Shown here: positions 1 to 5,058 of the stretch, piece by piece
Layout of the letters: each line of letters starts with the position of its first letter
Numbering within the stretch: the stretch's first letter is position 1
DNA from: Thermoplasmata archaeon
Lineage (GTDB): Archaea; Thermoplasmatota; Thermoplasmata; Thermoplasmatales; Thermoplasmataceae
Assembly: GCA_021804185.1 (NCBI GenBank)
Contig: JAJZKL010000125.1
Location: forward strand, 1-5,058
DNA: 5,058 bases
Direction of reading: 5' to 3'
Program-made: the position numbers and the translations under genes
Notes under the pieces: generated by a model
What the model was told of the DNA's origin: nothing
Seen by the model: only the letters and a program-made list of their open reading frames with translations
Databases searched by the model: none

Positions 1-293
1 CCTGTCACTTGATTTGGGTTCCCCCAGGCAAGTTGAATTGACACGTTCCAGTTCTTTCTGCTCCGCCAATCTAGTGGTGATGATAATTCCAAGCCTAAAG
101 CATTTCCCTTCGTTCGATCGAATAGCTGAACCTATTGCTTTCTGCAGTGGTTTTTAGCCACAGTGCATAATTTAAGGATATTATTTTCCCTGAGCCTGGA
201 TATGTGGACTAAATTGGAAATATCAAAAAATACAACCCCTATTTTAGAATAAACCACAGATTTTACCGGTAAATTCTGTGAAAAGGTTGTAGG
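1..293 (-). pseudogene. Possible decayed or frameshifted gene remnant, runs off left edge
   Basis: No intact gene lies in the first 323 bases. On the minus strand two long stop-free stretches overlap. One covers 293 to 135 (ending in TAG at 134-132) and reads in part IGVVFFDISNLVHISRLREN. The other covers 153 to the window edge (51 codons) and reads in part SAIRSNEGKCFRLGIIITT. A single frameshift around 135-153 would join them into about 100 codons with protein-like composition, continuing beyond base 1. No start codon is identifiable: a TAA at 296-294 closes the upstream frame. I do not recognise the product. The plus strand is also open across 2-154, so chance openness is a real alternative, and the call is weak. 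Confidence 0.3.
255..280. repeat. 26-base near-perfect palindrome upstream of gene 1
   Basis: The two halves pair at 12 of 13 positions around the centre ACCGGT (265-270). The only mismatch is a T-T opposition at 261/274, and there is no unpaired loop. It lies 43 bases before the proposed start of the gene at 324. Such dyads can be operators for dimeric regulators, ends of mobile elements or hairpins in RNA; the sequence does not decide between these. Confidence 0.6.
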
Positions 294-323
294 TTAAAGG
301 TATAGAAAAGCGTATTCATCAGA

Positions 324-914
324 TTGCGATTTACAATTGTGATGGACCATAACGTATTCAGGGAAGAAATATCATCTGCCCGGAGATACCGTGAACTCAA
401 AAACTTAGAGATGTCCATCATAGGGATTAGAAACAAGATCCCCATCAGCCTTTTCACTGAATTAAGTGGCAGGATCAGGGAAAAGATCATGGGCTTTGAA
501 TTTCCAGAATGCAATGCATCAAGAATCTCCATAATCTATTCCAATGGCCTCAAGAAAACTATGGAAAAGGAAGAGTGCCATATAGCAATGTCCAGGGGCC
601 TGAAGCTTTCCGACTATATATTTTCACATTACGTTTCTGCGAGGGATTATGAGATTACAGATGAAAATATCATGGATAAGTACAGGAAGGAAGATACTCC
701 CGCTTTGACCGCCGAGCAAAAGAATTTCAACCAGCCTTTCACAACCCTGAGCCCGGATGCTTTGAGGGAACGGGTTGACTACCTCCTTAAAAAGGTCGAT
801 AACCTTGAGAAAATAGAGAAAATTTACTCTGATAACATCCCAAAAATCGCTAGGGATATGGAAGACCTGAAAGACAAGGTTGATAAGATCTACAGGTGGG
901 TAGTAAACGAGTGA
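324..914 (+). CDS. Hypothetical protein with C-terminal coiled coil
   Basis: This 196-residue protein is not one I recognise. The first 120 residues form a soluble, charged, mixed alpha/beta-looking region without membrane segments or signal peptide. A linker rich in T, N, Q and P (about 124-143) follows. Residues 146-192 are a heptad-like stretch with hydrophobic residues L147, V151, L154, V158, L161 and I164 among K, E and D, which predicts a coiled coil. The start shown is TTG, about 21 bases after a weak TATA-like GTATAG (301-306 region); GTG at 339 and ATG at 342 are alternative starts that lose only 5 or 6 residues. An in-frame stop at 303-305 limits extension. The broken rmlA fragment begins 27 bases downstream on the same strand, so the two may once have formed one unit. 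The coding call rests on length and composition. Confidence 0.7.
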   Translation: MRFTIVMDHNVFREEISSARRYRELKNLEMSIIGIRNKIPISLFTELSGRIREKIMGFEFPECNASRISIIYSNGLKKTMEKEECHIAMSRGLKLSDYIFSHYVSARDYEITDENIMDKYRKEDTPALTAEQKNFNQPFTTLSPDALRERVDYLLKKVDNLEKIEKIYSDNIPKIARDMEDLKDKVDKIYRWVVNE

Positions 915-941
915 TCTGGACAACAGGAAATCAAAAGTAAA

Positions 942-1019
942 ATGAAGGGTGCTATCCTCCACGGCGGAAATGGAACAAGACTCAGACCATTGACCTACAC
1001 AGACGTTAAGCAGCTTTAG
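942..1019 (+). pseudogene. rmlA: 5' fragment of glucose-1-phosphate thymidylyltransferase (RmlA-type)
   Basis: The ATG at 942 opens 25 codons that begin MKGAILHGGNGTRLRPLT and end KQL before TAG at 1017-1019. This is the start of the sugar-nucleotidyltransferase fold. The G-G-x-G-T-R-L-x-P-L-T loop binds the nucleoside triphosphate, and the K-Q-L that follows is typical of RmlA rather than GalU or GlmU. An intact enzyme has roughly 290-350 residues and makes dTDP-glucose from dTTP and glucose-1-phosphate, the first step towards dTDP-rhamnose and related sugars. Here more than 90% is missing: the next codons do not encode the expected proline-containing continuation, and the 3' end of an opposite-strand gene follows within 11 bases. 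The reading frame is undamaged up to the break, so the truncation is probably recent. No other part of the gene was found in the window. Confidence 0.78.
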
Positions 1020-1029
1020 TCCGAAAGTA

Positions 1030-1692
1030 TCAGAATACAAGGAGCGTACCTGGTGGTTCAGGCTCTGGATTAGGTATGTCGCTGTAGTGGTTGTGTTTCA
1101 CAGGCGGGTAGTGTAAGTGGAATATCCGGTTCCTTCTGACCCTCTCGTACAGATTCAGGGAGAGCCATGAGTCGATTATGTCCCATCTCCCAAGATTATA
1201 CAGTTTTGGAAAATTGAACTTCTCCTGAGCTTTAATGCTAATCTTCGTTAATCCAAATCCGGATAATCCGCAATACTTTGGTCTCTTCTCAATGGGGATA
1301 TTTCCTATATATCTGGAGTTATCGAAGGTCTTCCAGTTATCGGGCCTTTCTCCTCTCTGGAAATTAAAAACAGAGTATCTGTTGGGAATGTCTGATTTGA
1401 TCAGATATGGAAATGCACAAAGATTACCTCTGCACGAAAGTAATTCCCTTATCTGGTCTGGCGCGGGAACGATGTCCTGTTCAACCAGTATGAGATTATG
1501 CCCTCTCCCCCAGTTTCTCTTGATTATATCACCATAATCACTGTCTCCGAGGACATGCACATGCTCCACCTTAAATTGAGATTCGATAATAGAAAGTGCA
1601 TTCCAAGTCTCCTCTTGATCCTTTTTCCTAGCGTCGGAATAAACGTGCAGGACCCTTTCTTTTGACATGTGCACAGTATTATTGGTTTCCAT
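1030..1692 (-). CDS. GT-A-like glycosyltransferase family protein
   Basis: This 220-residue soluble protein resembles small uncharacterised glycosyltransferase-like proteins with a GT-A core. Visible features in order are a beta-strand/helix start (VLHVYSD, 14-20), LILVEQDIVP (67-76) whose E-Q-D occupies the place of the metal-binding DxD motif, CAFPY (92-96), CGLSGFGLTKIS (141-152), WDIIDSWL (170-177) and HLHYPPVKHNH (192-202). The E/D-H/Q-D, C-A-x-P-Y and H-x-H-x-P-x-V-x-H-x-H pattern is what suggests the family. The C-terminus is proline-rich (208-214). Donor and acceptor sugars are unknown. The start shown is ATG at 1692; ATG at 1668 (MSKERV) is an alternative. It is the only intact minus-strand gene here and is convergent with gene 1 and the rmlA stub, 11 bases from the latter, suggesting arrival by insertion or rearrangement. 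Direct enzyme activity is inferred, not shown. Confidence 0.75.
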   Translation of the reverse strand: METNNTVHMSKERVLHVYSDARKKDQEETWNALSIIESQFKVEHVHVLGDSDYGDIIKRNWGRGHNLILVEQDIVPAPDQIRELLSCRGNLCAFPYLIKSDIPNRYSVFNFQRGERPDNWKTFDNSRYIGNIPIEKRPKYCGLSGFGLTKISIKAQEKFNFPKLYNLGRWDIIDSWLSLNLYERVRRNRIFHLHYPPVKHNHYSDIPNPEPEPPGTLLVF

Positions 1693-1705
1693 TGTAAAAG
1701 CTTAT

Positions 1706-1715
1706 CCATATAATT
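1706..1715 (-). promoter_or_regulatory. Candidate TATA box for the minus-strand glycosyltransferase
   Basis: On the minus strand this reads AATTATATGG, centred about 18 bases before ATG 1692 and about 42 before ATG 1668. A second candidate, TTAAAG at 1723-1718, is centred about 28 bases before ATG 1692. Both fit an archaeal promoter; neither has a clear BRE, so which one is used is uncertain. Confidence 0.35.
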
Positions 1716-1803
1716 GTCTTTAAGGGCCATTATTGCAACAGCTATTATCTACGGGCTTGTCAATAGGCCAAAGTGTAACTTATGAGGGTTCCGTTAACCC
1801 CTT

Positions 1804-2213
1804 CTATGAAAAATGTTCTTCCAACATTCTCCTATATATCCTCATAGGCCCTTCCAATTCCCTTATTGCATGAGTATTCCTCGACCACATCTTTGTCACT
1901 TATTATCACTGCAATTCCATTGAAAGCTTTTCCAGAAATGATTTCTGCTCCATTGTGAGTTCCACCGACGCATGCGACACGTTGCTGTAGATAACTTCCC
2001 TTGTCCCAGAAAGGATTCTCTCCGTTTCTGCATAAGACAGTTCACACCTGTGATCGATCGTCCTCATCTTGGAATATCCCGGAATGGGGAGGAATATCTC
2101 GCCCTTGTAATCTTTCTGGTTTAGGTCAAAGTAATGATAATATCATTACAAACTGTAAGGATCTTACTACTGTCAGAACTTGTAAAATATCCATTATTCA
2201 GAAAATTAGAGTG
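1804..2213 (-). pseudogene. Multiply frameshifted gene remnant, product not identified
   Basis: The minus strand carries four protein-like open stretches in successive frames. 2213-2121 includes GYFTSSDSSKILTVCNDIII. 2142-1906 (78 codons) includes YKGEIFLPIPGYSKMRTID and VELTMEQKSFLEKLS and ends in three consecutive stops (TGA TAA TAA). A different frame across about 1945-1832 reads NGIAVIISDKDVVEEYS. 1899-1804 reads HAIRELEGPMRIYRRMLEEH before TAG. Joined with frameshifts they give one plausible protein of about 125-130 residues that lacks a start. I could not assign a family; the GIAVIISDKD stretch followed by a basic helix is faintly like the end of some IS4/IS1634-type transposases, but that is a guess. 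Neighbouring long genes are intact, so poor sequence quality is an unlikely cause. All three minus frames are fairly open here, which weakens the call. Confidence 0.42.
2131..2149. repeat. Perfect 19-base palindrome
   Basis: GTAATGATA and its reverse complement flank a central A at 2140, with no mismatch. It lies within the decayed minus-strand region, about 140 bases before the TATA-like box of the methyltransferase gene. It could be an operator or the end of a mobile element. Parts of it (AATGATA and CATTAC) recur at 2226-2232 and 2245-2250. Confidence 0.6.
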
Positions 2214-2221
2214 TTACACTG

Positions 2222-2245
2222 GGGCAATGATAGGCTTGATTGCCC
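2222..2245. repeat. Hairpin with 7-base stem and 10-base loop
   Basis: GGGCAAT (2222-2228) pairs with ATTGCCC (2239-2245). It lies 42 bases before the TATA-like box of the methyltransferase gene. No T-run follows on either strand, so it is not an obvious terminator. Its role is unknown. Confidence 0.4.
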
Positions 2246-2286
2246 ATTACCTACACAAATAGATGGCAGAATATATGTAAATATCT

Positions 2287-2294
2287 CTTAAATA
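2287..2294 (+). promoter_or_regulatory. Candidate TATA box for the methyltransferase gene
   Basis: CTTAAATA is centred at about 2290. Archaeal transcription usually starts 22-27 bases after the box centre, which would place the start at about 2313-2317. That coincides with the in-frame GTG at 2316 and would give a leaderless message from that codon. Confidence 0.45.
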
Positions 2295-2309
2295 GACCGG
2301 AAATGTAAA

Positions 2310-3110
2310 TTGTTTGTGATATCCGGAAACGAGGTCATCAAACACATTAGATGGGGTATTGACAACTTGATAAAATATAGGAATTCCGAATATTATGAAA
2401 TCACACCAAGCTTCATACTGTCTGAGCTTTTTTCCAAATCAAACAGAATTCAACACTACGAAGAATACGAGCGATTGGAAGCGCAGAAGAGATTCGGATT
2501 TTTCACCGAAGAAGAGAAAGCTGACATAATTTCAGCAACAGAATTTGCCCAGTCACATCTCTCAGGAACACCGGACCTGAAGAGATTTCCGCTTATGGAC
2601 TACGCAATGTCACTCGTACCGTTAAATGGAATCTGGGCTGAGTTTGGTGTATTCAAAGGCGAGAGCATCAACCACATCGCTAGAAACACTAGGGCAAAGA
2701 TCCATGGGTTTGACTCCTTCTCGGGCTTACCTGAGGATTGGAACAGATTTCACAGTAGAGGGCATTTCAAAGTGGGGCAGAATCTGCCAAAGGTTGCGGA
2801 GAATGTCAGTTTGCACGTTGGCCTTTTTTCTGGCACACTCCCTGATTTCAAGGCGCAGATTGGTCATACGCCAGTCGCATTCCTCCATGTCGATTGCGAC
2901 CTATATTCCTCCACCGTTGATGTTTTCAGGCATCTTGGTGAAAATATTGTTCCCGGGACCGTGATACTATTTGATGAATTCTACAATTATCCTGGTTGGA
3001 GGATGCACGAGTTCAAAGCTTTCCAGGAATTCATTTCCAACACAGGGAAGGATTACAGATACATAGGTTACAATAAGAAAGCCGAGCAGGTAGCTGTTAT
3101 AATGCAATGA
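2310..3110 (+). CDS. TylF/MycF-like class I SAM-dependent methyltransferase
   Basis: This 266-residue enzyme probably transfers a methyl group from S-adenosylmethionine to a sugar hydroxyl, as macrocin O-methyltransferase (TylF) and MycF do. The SAM-binding motif I is WAEFGVFKGESI (109-120), and the acidic end of strand two is in HGFDSFSGLPEDW (132-144, D135). FLHVDCDLYSST (191-202) and VILFDEFYNYPGW (218-230) carry acidic residues at D194/D197 (approximately) and D222-E223, where the family binds a divalent metal. The length fits the family. The N-terminal 90 residues, before the fold, form a helical extension that is less conserved. The start is uncertain: TTG 2310 is shown, but GTG 2316 fits the upstream TATA box better, and the first in-frame ATG is far inside. 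The FAD gene begins 48 bases downstream. The neighbours imply methylation of a cell-surface glycan sugar; the substrate is not known. Confidence 0.85.
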   Translation: MFVISGNEVIKHIRWGIDNLIKYRNSEYYEITPSFILSELFSKSNRIQHYEEYERLEAQKRFGFFTEEEKADIISATEFAQSHLSGTPDLKRFPLMDYAMSLVPLNGIWAEFGVFKGESINHIARNTRAKIHGFDSFSGLPEDWNRFHSRGHFKVGQNLPKVAENVSLHVGLFSGTLPDFKAQIGHTPVAFLHVDCDLYSSTVDVFRHLGENIVPGTVILFDEFYNYPGWRMHEFKAFQEFISNTGKDYRYIGYNKKAEQVAVIMQ

Positions 3111-3130
3111 CAGTTTCCATGGCGGTACTT

Positions 3131-3140
3131 AATTATAAAT
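3131..3140 (+). promoter_or_regulatory. TATA box of the FAD oxidoreductase gene
   Basis: AATTATAAAT is centred about 22 bases before ATG 3159, right for a leaderless archaeal message starting at or next to the ATG. It lies in the 48-base gap after the methyltransferase stop, so the FAD gene can be transcribed on its own. Confidence 0.55.
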
Positions 3141-3158
3141 CCAATCAATTGGCACCCA

Positions 3159-4472
3159 ATGGTGAGGTATGGCATCATAGGGGGCGGATGGGCGGGGTTG
3201 CTGTCTGCCTTCGAAATTAGAAGAAGAGATAGCCATGCGGAGATCGAGATTCTTGAGAAAAGCAGTCCGGGAAACCTAGGCGGCCTTCTGAGATCAGAAA
3301 CCATTGACGGTTTCACTTATGACATCGGAGGGCCGCATATCCTATTCAGCAAGAACAAAGCCACACTTGAGTTGCTGCTCAACATCCTCGGGAACAACTG
3401 GAAGCAGATGGAAAGAAAGAATTTTATCCATTTTGAAGGCAATCTTATTCCTTATCCCTTTGAAAACGGGATATATATGATGCCTGCTGAAGACAGGGCG
3501 AAGATTGGCCTGGGCATTATAGAGAATCTGTTCAAGCTGAAGCTAGACAAAGGTTGGATTCCGAACTCCTTCTATGACTGGATTTATGGAATTTTTGGTT
3601 CGGAAATGGGGAGACGTTACCTTGAACCCTATAACAGAAAGATTTGGAAAAGGGACCTGAAGGATTTTGATGCCAGCTGGGTCTTCACCCCGGGCAGGCT
3701 ACCACTCCCTGAACTTCAGGACATAGTCTTTTCCGTCTCAGGTTTGCCAACCGTTGGCTACAAGGAGCAGGCATATTTCTATTATCCCAAAATAGGGGGC
3801 ATACAATCACTGTACGATGCTCTGCTGGAGAAGGTGAAGGCTGAAGGCTCCAGACTCATACCCAACTTTGCTGCCAATAGTTTAGAGAGAAAAGGGACAG
3901 GAAAGTGGGTTTTGAATGGGGAAAAGGAATTTGACAGGATAATCAGTACGCTCCCCCTGGAAGAATTGCTTATAATTATGGATGCCCCGACCGAGATGAT
4001 TGAATCTGCAAGCAAACTGACGCACAACAAGGTCATCGTTATAGGCTTCGCTTTAAATCAGCCTGCGCCGGATCGAATTGCCCTTTATGTACCCCAAGAT
4101 GATGTTGTTTTCCACAGATACACATGGATGAGCAATCTTGTTTCAGGCTCACCGGTTGGAAAATCAAATCTGATAGTAGAAGTAACTATACCTCAAGGCA
4201 AGCCCTTTGACCTCCCTGAACTGATTGAGATGGCAGCGGATGGGCTGCTCAAAATAGGCATCATCAAAGGTAAGTCGGCGATAATACATTCCAGGGCATG
4301 GGTGCACGAATACGGCTACCCGGTATACATGAAAGGACATAATGAGATAAGGGCATCCATTATGGAATACCTTGATTCTGTGGGAATCAAAAGTGTTGGA
4401 AGATGGGGTTCCTGGCATTACTGGAACACTGACAAAGTAATCGAGGCCGTAAGGGCTCTTTTCGAGAGTTGA
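3159..4472 (+). CDS. FAD-dependent oxidoreductase, protoporphyrinogen oxidase/UDP-galactopyranose mutase-like
   Basis: This 437-residue flavoprotein has an N-terminal Rossmann motif, YGIIGGGWAGLLSA (4-17), with the ribose-binding acidic residue in ILEKS (31-35). NLGGLLRSETIDGFTYDIGG (39-58) is the glycine-rich second FAD contact of amine-oxidase and mutase families. IPYPFENGIY (97-106), LEPYNRKIWK (155-164), FYYPKIGGIQSL (207-218) and STLPLEEL (263-270) follow, as in sugar-associated members of this group. The C-terminal VGRWGSWHYWNTDKVIEA (413-430) resembles the final FAD-binding segment, where relatives have G-R-x-G-x-W-x-Y-x-N. No membrane segment is seen. Heme synthesis is an unlikely role, since neighbours are sugar transferases and a sugar methyltransferase; an isomerase or oxidoreductase acting on a nucleotide sugar or glycan lipid fits better, but the reaction is not established. 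ATG 3159 is well placed behind a TATA box and directly opens the FAD motif. Confidence 0.85.
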   Translation: MVRYGIIGGGWAGLLSAFEIRRRDSHAEIEILEKSSPGNLGGLLRSETIDGFTYDIGGPHILFSKNKATLELLLNILGNNWKQMERKNFIHFEGNLIPYPFENGIYMMPAEDRAKIGLGIIENLFKLKLDKGWIPNSFYDWIYGIFGSEMGRRYLEPYNRKIWKRDLKDFDASWVFTPGRLPLPELQDIVFSVSGLPTVGYKEQAYFYYPKIGGIQSLYDALLEKVKAEGSRLIPNFAANSLERKGTGKWVLNGEKEFDRIISTLPLEELLIIMDAPTEMIESASKLTHNKVIVIGFALNQPAPDRIALYVPQDDVVFHRYTWMSNLVSGSPVGKSNLIVEVTIPQGKPFDLPELIEMAADGLLKIGIIKGKSAIIHSRAWVHEYGYPVYMKGHNEIRASIMEYLDSVGIKSVGRWGSWHYWNTDKVIEAVRALFES

Positions 4473-4530
4473 GTCATAAAGCAACCATAATTAAAGAATC
4501 CAGGAGTACAAGAGGCTGGAGACCCAGAAT

Positions 4531-4538
4531 AATTATAA
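4531..4538 (+). promoter_or_regulatory. Candidate TATA box for the terminal glycosyltransferase
   Basis: AATTATAA lies 29 bases before ATG 4567 (box centre about 32), predicting a transcription start near 4557-4561 and a very short leader. A weak Shine-Dalgarno-like GAAGGT (4553-4558) ends eight bases before the ATG. Most of this leader is inside the left arm of the 25-base inverted repeat. Confidence 0.4.
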
Positions 4539-4539
4539 T

Positions 4540-4564
4540 GTTCTTTCAAATTGAAGGTATGAAT
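4540..4564 (+). repeat. Left arm of exact 25-base inverted repeat
   Basis: This segment, beginning GTTCTTTCAAATTG, is the exact reverse complement of 5034-5058. It spans the gap between the TATA-like box and the start codon of the terminal glycosyltransferase. The match stops sharply on the inner side (4565 against 5033); the outer side cannot be tested because the other arm ends at the window edge. Confidence 0.9.
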
Positions 4565-4566
4565 AG

Positions 4567-5052
4567 ATGAATATTTGCTTCGTGATGTGGGGTACGGACA
4601 GGACTGGCGGCAACAACGCAATCTTCCAGGTTGCAGATCGTCTTGCCCTGAATGGTAACAGAGTGACTGTGGTTTCCGCTGGTCTTTCAAACCACGGATG
4701 GTTTTCTTTCCAGTCTACTCTTGGATTCATTTATCCTGAGGAGCGGCTGTCAAAAATACGCTGGAAAGGGAAGACTGTTACAATTCTTCAGTTATTGCAG
4801 GGATTCCTTGCACGATTTATCCCTGGTGCGGAGATCACAAAGCATAAGCTTTTGACAAATAATATCCCGGGTGACTCTGATGTCGTAATAGCAACTTATT
4901 ACGAAACTGCATTTGCTGTCCAGGCATATCCATCACCATCGGCAAGGAAGTATTATTACGTTCAGCATTACGAGCCGGTTTTCTTCCAGGATAGTATACA
5001 AAAGGAGAGAGTCAAGCAAACCTATTATTTCCCATTCATACCTTCAATTTGA
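4567..5052 (+). CDS. GT-B (GT4-like) glycosyltransferase, N-terminal domain only, 3' truncated
   Basis: The 161 codons are the N-terminal acceptor-binding domain of a GT-B glycosyltransferase, which would add a sugar from a nucleotide donor to a growing glycan at the cytoplasmic membrane face. NICFVMWGTDRTGGNNAIF (2-20) has the first strand and the glycine-rich turn. LALNGNRVTVVSAG (26-39) is the typical next strand, SDVVIATYYETAFAV (104-118) the later one, and YYYVQHYEPVFF (129-140) is a segment shared with rhamnosyl- and related GT4 transferases. A complete enzyme has about 350-400 residues; the entire C-terminal donor-binding domain is absent. The stop at 5050-5052 lies inside the right inverted-repeat arm, so the last five residues (FIPSI) are probably foreign to the gene and the true frame is expected to continue beyond about 5033. 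The start at ATG 4567 is supported by the immediate strand motif. Confidence 0.78.
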   Translation: MNICFVMWGTDRTGGNNAIFQVADRLALNGNRVTVVSAGLSNHGWFSFQSTLGFIYPEERLSKIRWKGKTVTILQLLQGFLARFIPGAEITKHKLLTNNIPGDSDVVIATYYETAFAVQAYPSPSARKYYYVQHYEPVFFQDSIQKERVKQTYYFPFIPSI

Positions 5053-5058
5053 AAGAAC
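5034..5058 (-). repeat. Right arm of exact 25-base inverted repeat, at window end
   Basis: This is the exact reverse complement of 4540-4564, at the very end of the window, 469 bases away from the other arm. It supplies the stop codon that closes the glycosyltransferase frame. Its placement at the terminus suggests a fold-back join rather than a natural gene end. Confidence 0.9.

Noticed and set aside
2..154. Plus-strand open frame of 50 codons at the left edge
   Set aside because: Serine-rich antisense-like translation; the minus-strand reading looks more protein-like, although neither is certain.
143..167. Stem-loop with GTGG/CCAC and TGCA/TGCA arms
   Set aside because: The stem is short with a two-base bulge on one side, and no T-run follows; common by chance.
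624..1040. Minus-strand open frame of 138 codons
   Set aside because: It is a shadow opposite gene 1 and the rmlA start, both of which read as better proteins on the plus strand.
1524..1730. Minus-strand frame starting MALKDNYMDK upstream of the transferase start
   Set aside because: It overlaps the glycosyltransferase in another frame and has no recognisable pattern; the 220-residue frame carries the motifs.
1714..1785. Short plus-strand hydrophobic frame (RAIIATAIIYGLVNRPK), possibly the end of a membrane transporter
   Set aside because: Only 23 codons, no start or upstream partner, and it overlaps the likely minus-strand promoter; too little to call.
2001..2291. Plus-strand open frame of 96 codons
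   Set aside because: Its translation is rich in S, C and W with no domain-like pattern. It overlaps the minus-strand remnant and the promoter region of the methyltransferase, so it is probably chance.
1..5058. tRNA, rRNA, CRISPR array or intact insertion sequence
   Set aside because: No cloverleaf or ribosomal signature, no regularly spaced direct repeats and no full transposase with terminal inverted repeats were seen by eye.

Overview
The window looks archaeal, most likely from a member of the Thermoplasmata, although this is inference. Arginine codons are mainly AGA/AGG and isoleucine ATA is frequent. Start codons lack convincing Shine-Dalgarno sites. AT-rich TATA-like boxes sit about 20-30 bases before several starts, as expected for leaderless or short-leader archaeal transcripts. 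The gene content is that of a surface-polysaccharide or glycan biosynthesis island: two glycosyltransferase-like genes, a TylF-type methyltransferase, an FAD enzyme of the protoporphyrinogen-oxidase/UDP-galactopyranose-mutase group, and a broken sugar-nucleotidyltransferase.

Layout. Bases 1-293 hold no intact gene, only two overlapping open minus-strand frames that may be a decayed gene. A 26-base near-perfect palindrome (255-280) lies 43 bases before gene 1 (324-914, +), an unrecognised protein with a C-terminal coiled coil. Next, 942-1019 (+) encodes exactly the first 25 residues of a glucose-1-phosphate thymidylyltransferase (RmlA), with the nucleotide-binding signature, and then stops. 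Eleven bases further on is the 3' end of a convergent gene (1030-1692, -), a GT-A-like glycosyltransferase. Bases 1693-2309 have no intact gene; on the minus strand 1804-2213 there is a frameshifted, multiply interrupted gene remnant. This stretch also contains a perfect 19-base palindrome and a second hairpin.

The right half is healthy and co-oriented: methyltransferase (2310-3110), FAD enzyme (3159-4472) and the start of a GT-B glycosyltransferase (4567 to the window end). Each of the three has its own TATA-like box, so they may be transcribed separately. Together they would modify and attach sugars: one enzyme activates the sugar (now broken), others alter it by oxidation/isomerisation and O-methylation, and transferases add it to a glycan. 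The exact product cannot be read from the sequence.

The last 25 bases are an exact reverse complement of 4540-4564, just before the last gene. The glycosyltransferase reading frame runs into a stop inside this copy. It is therefore cut short, most likely by a fold-back assembly or amplification artefact at a contig end. No RNA gene, CRISPR array or intact insertion sequence was seen.
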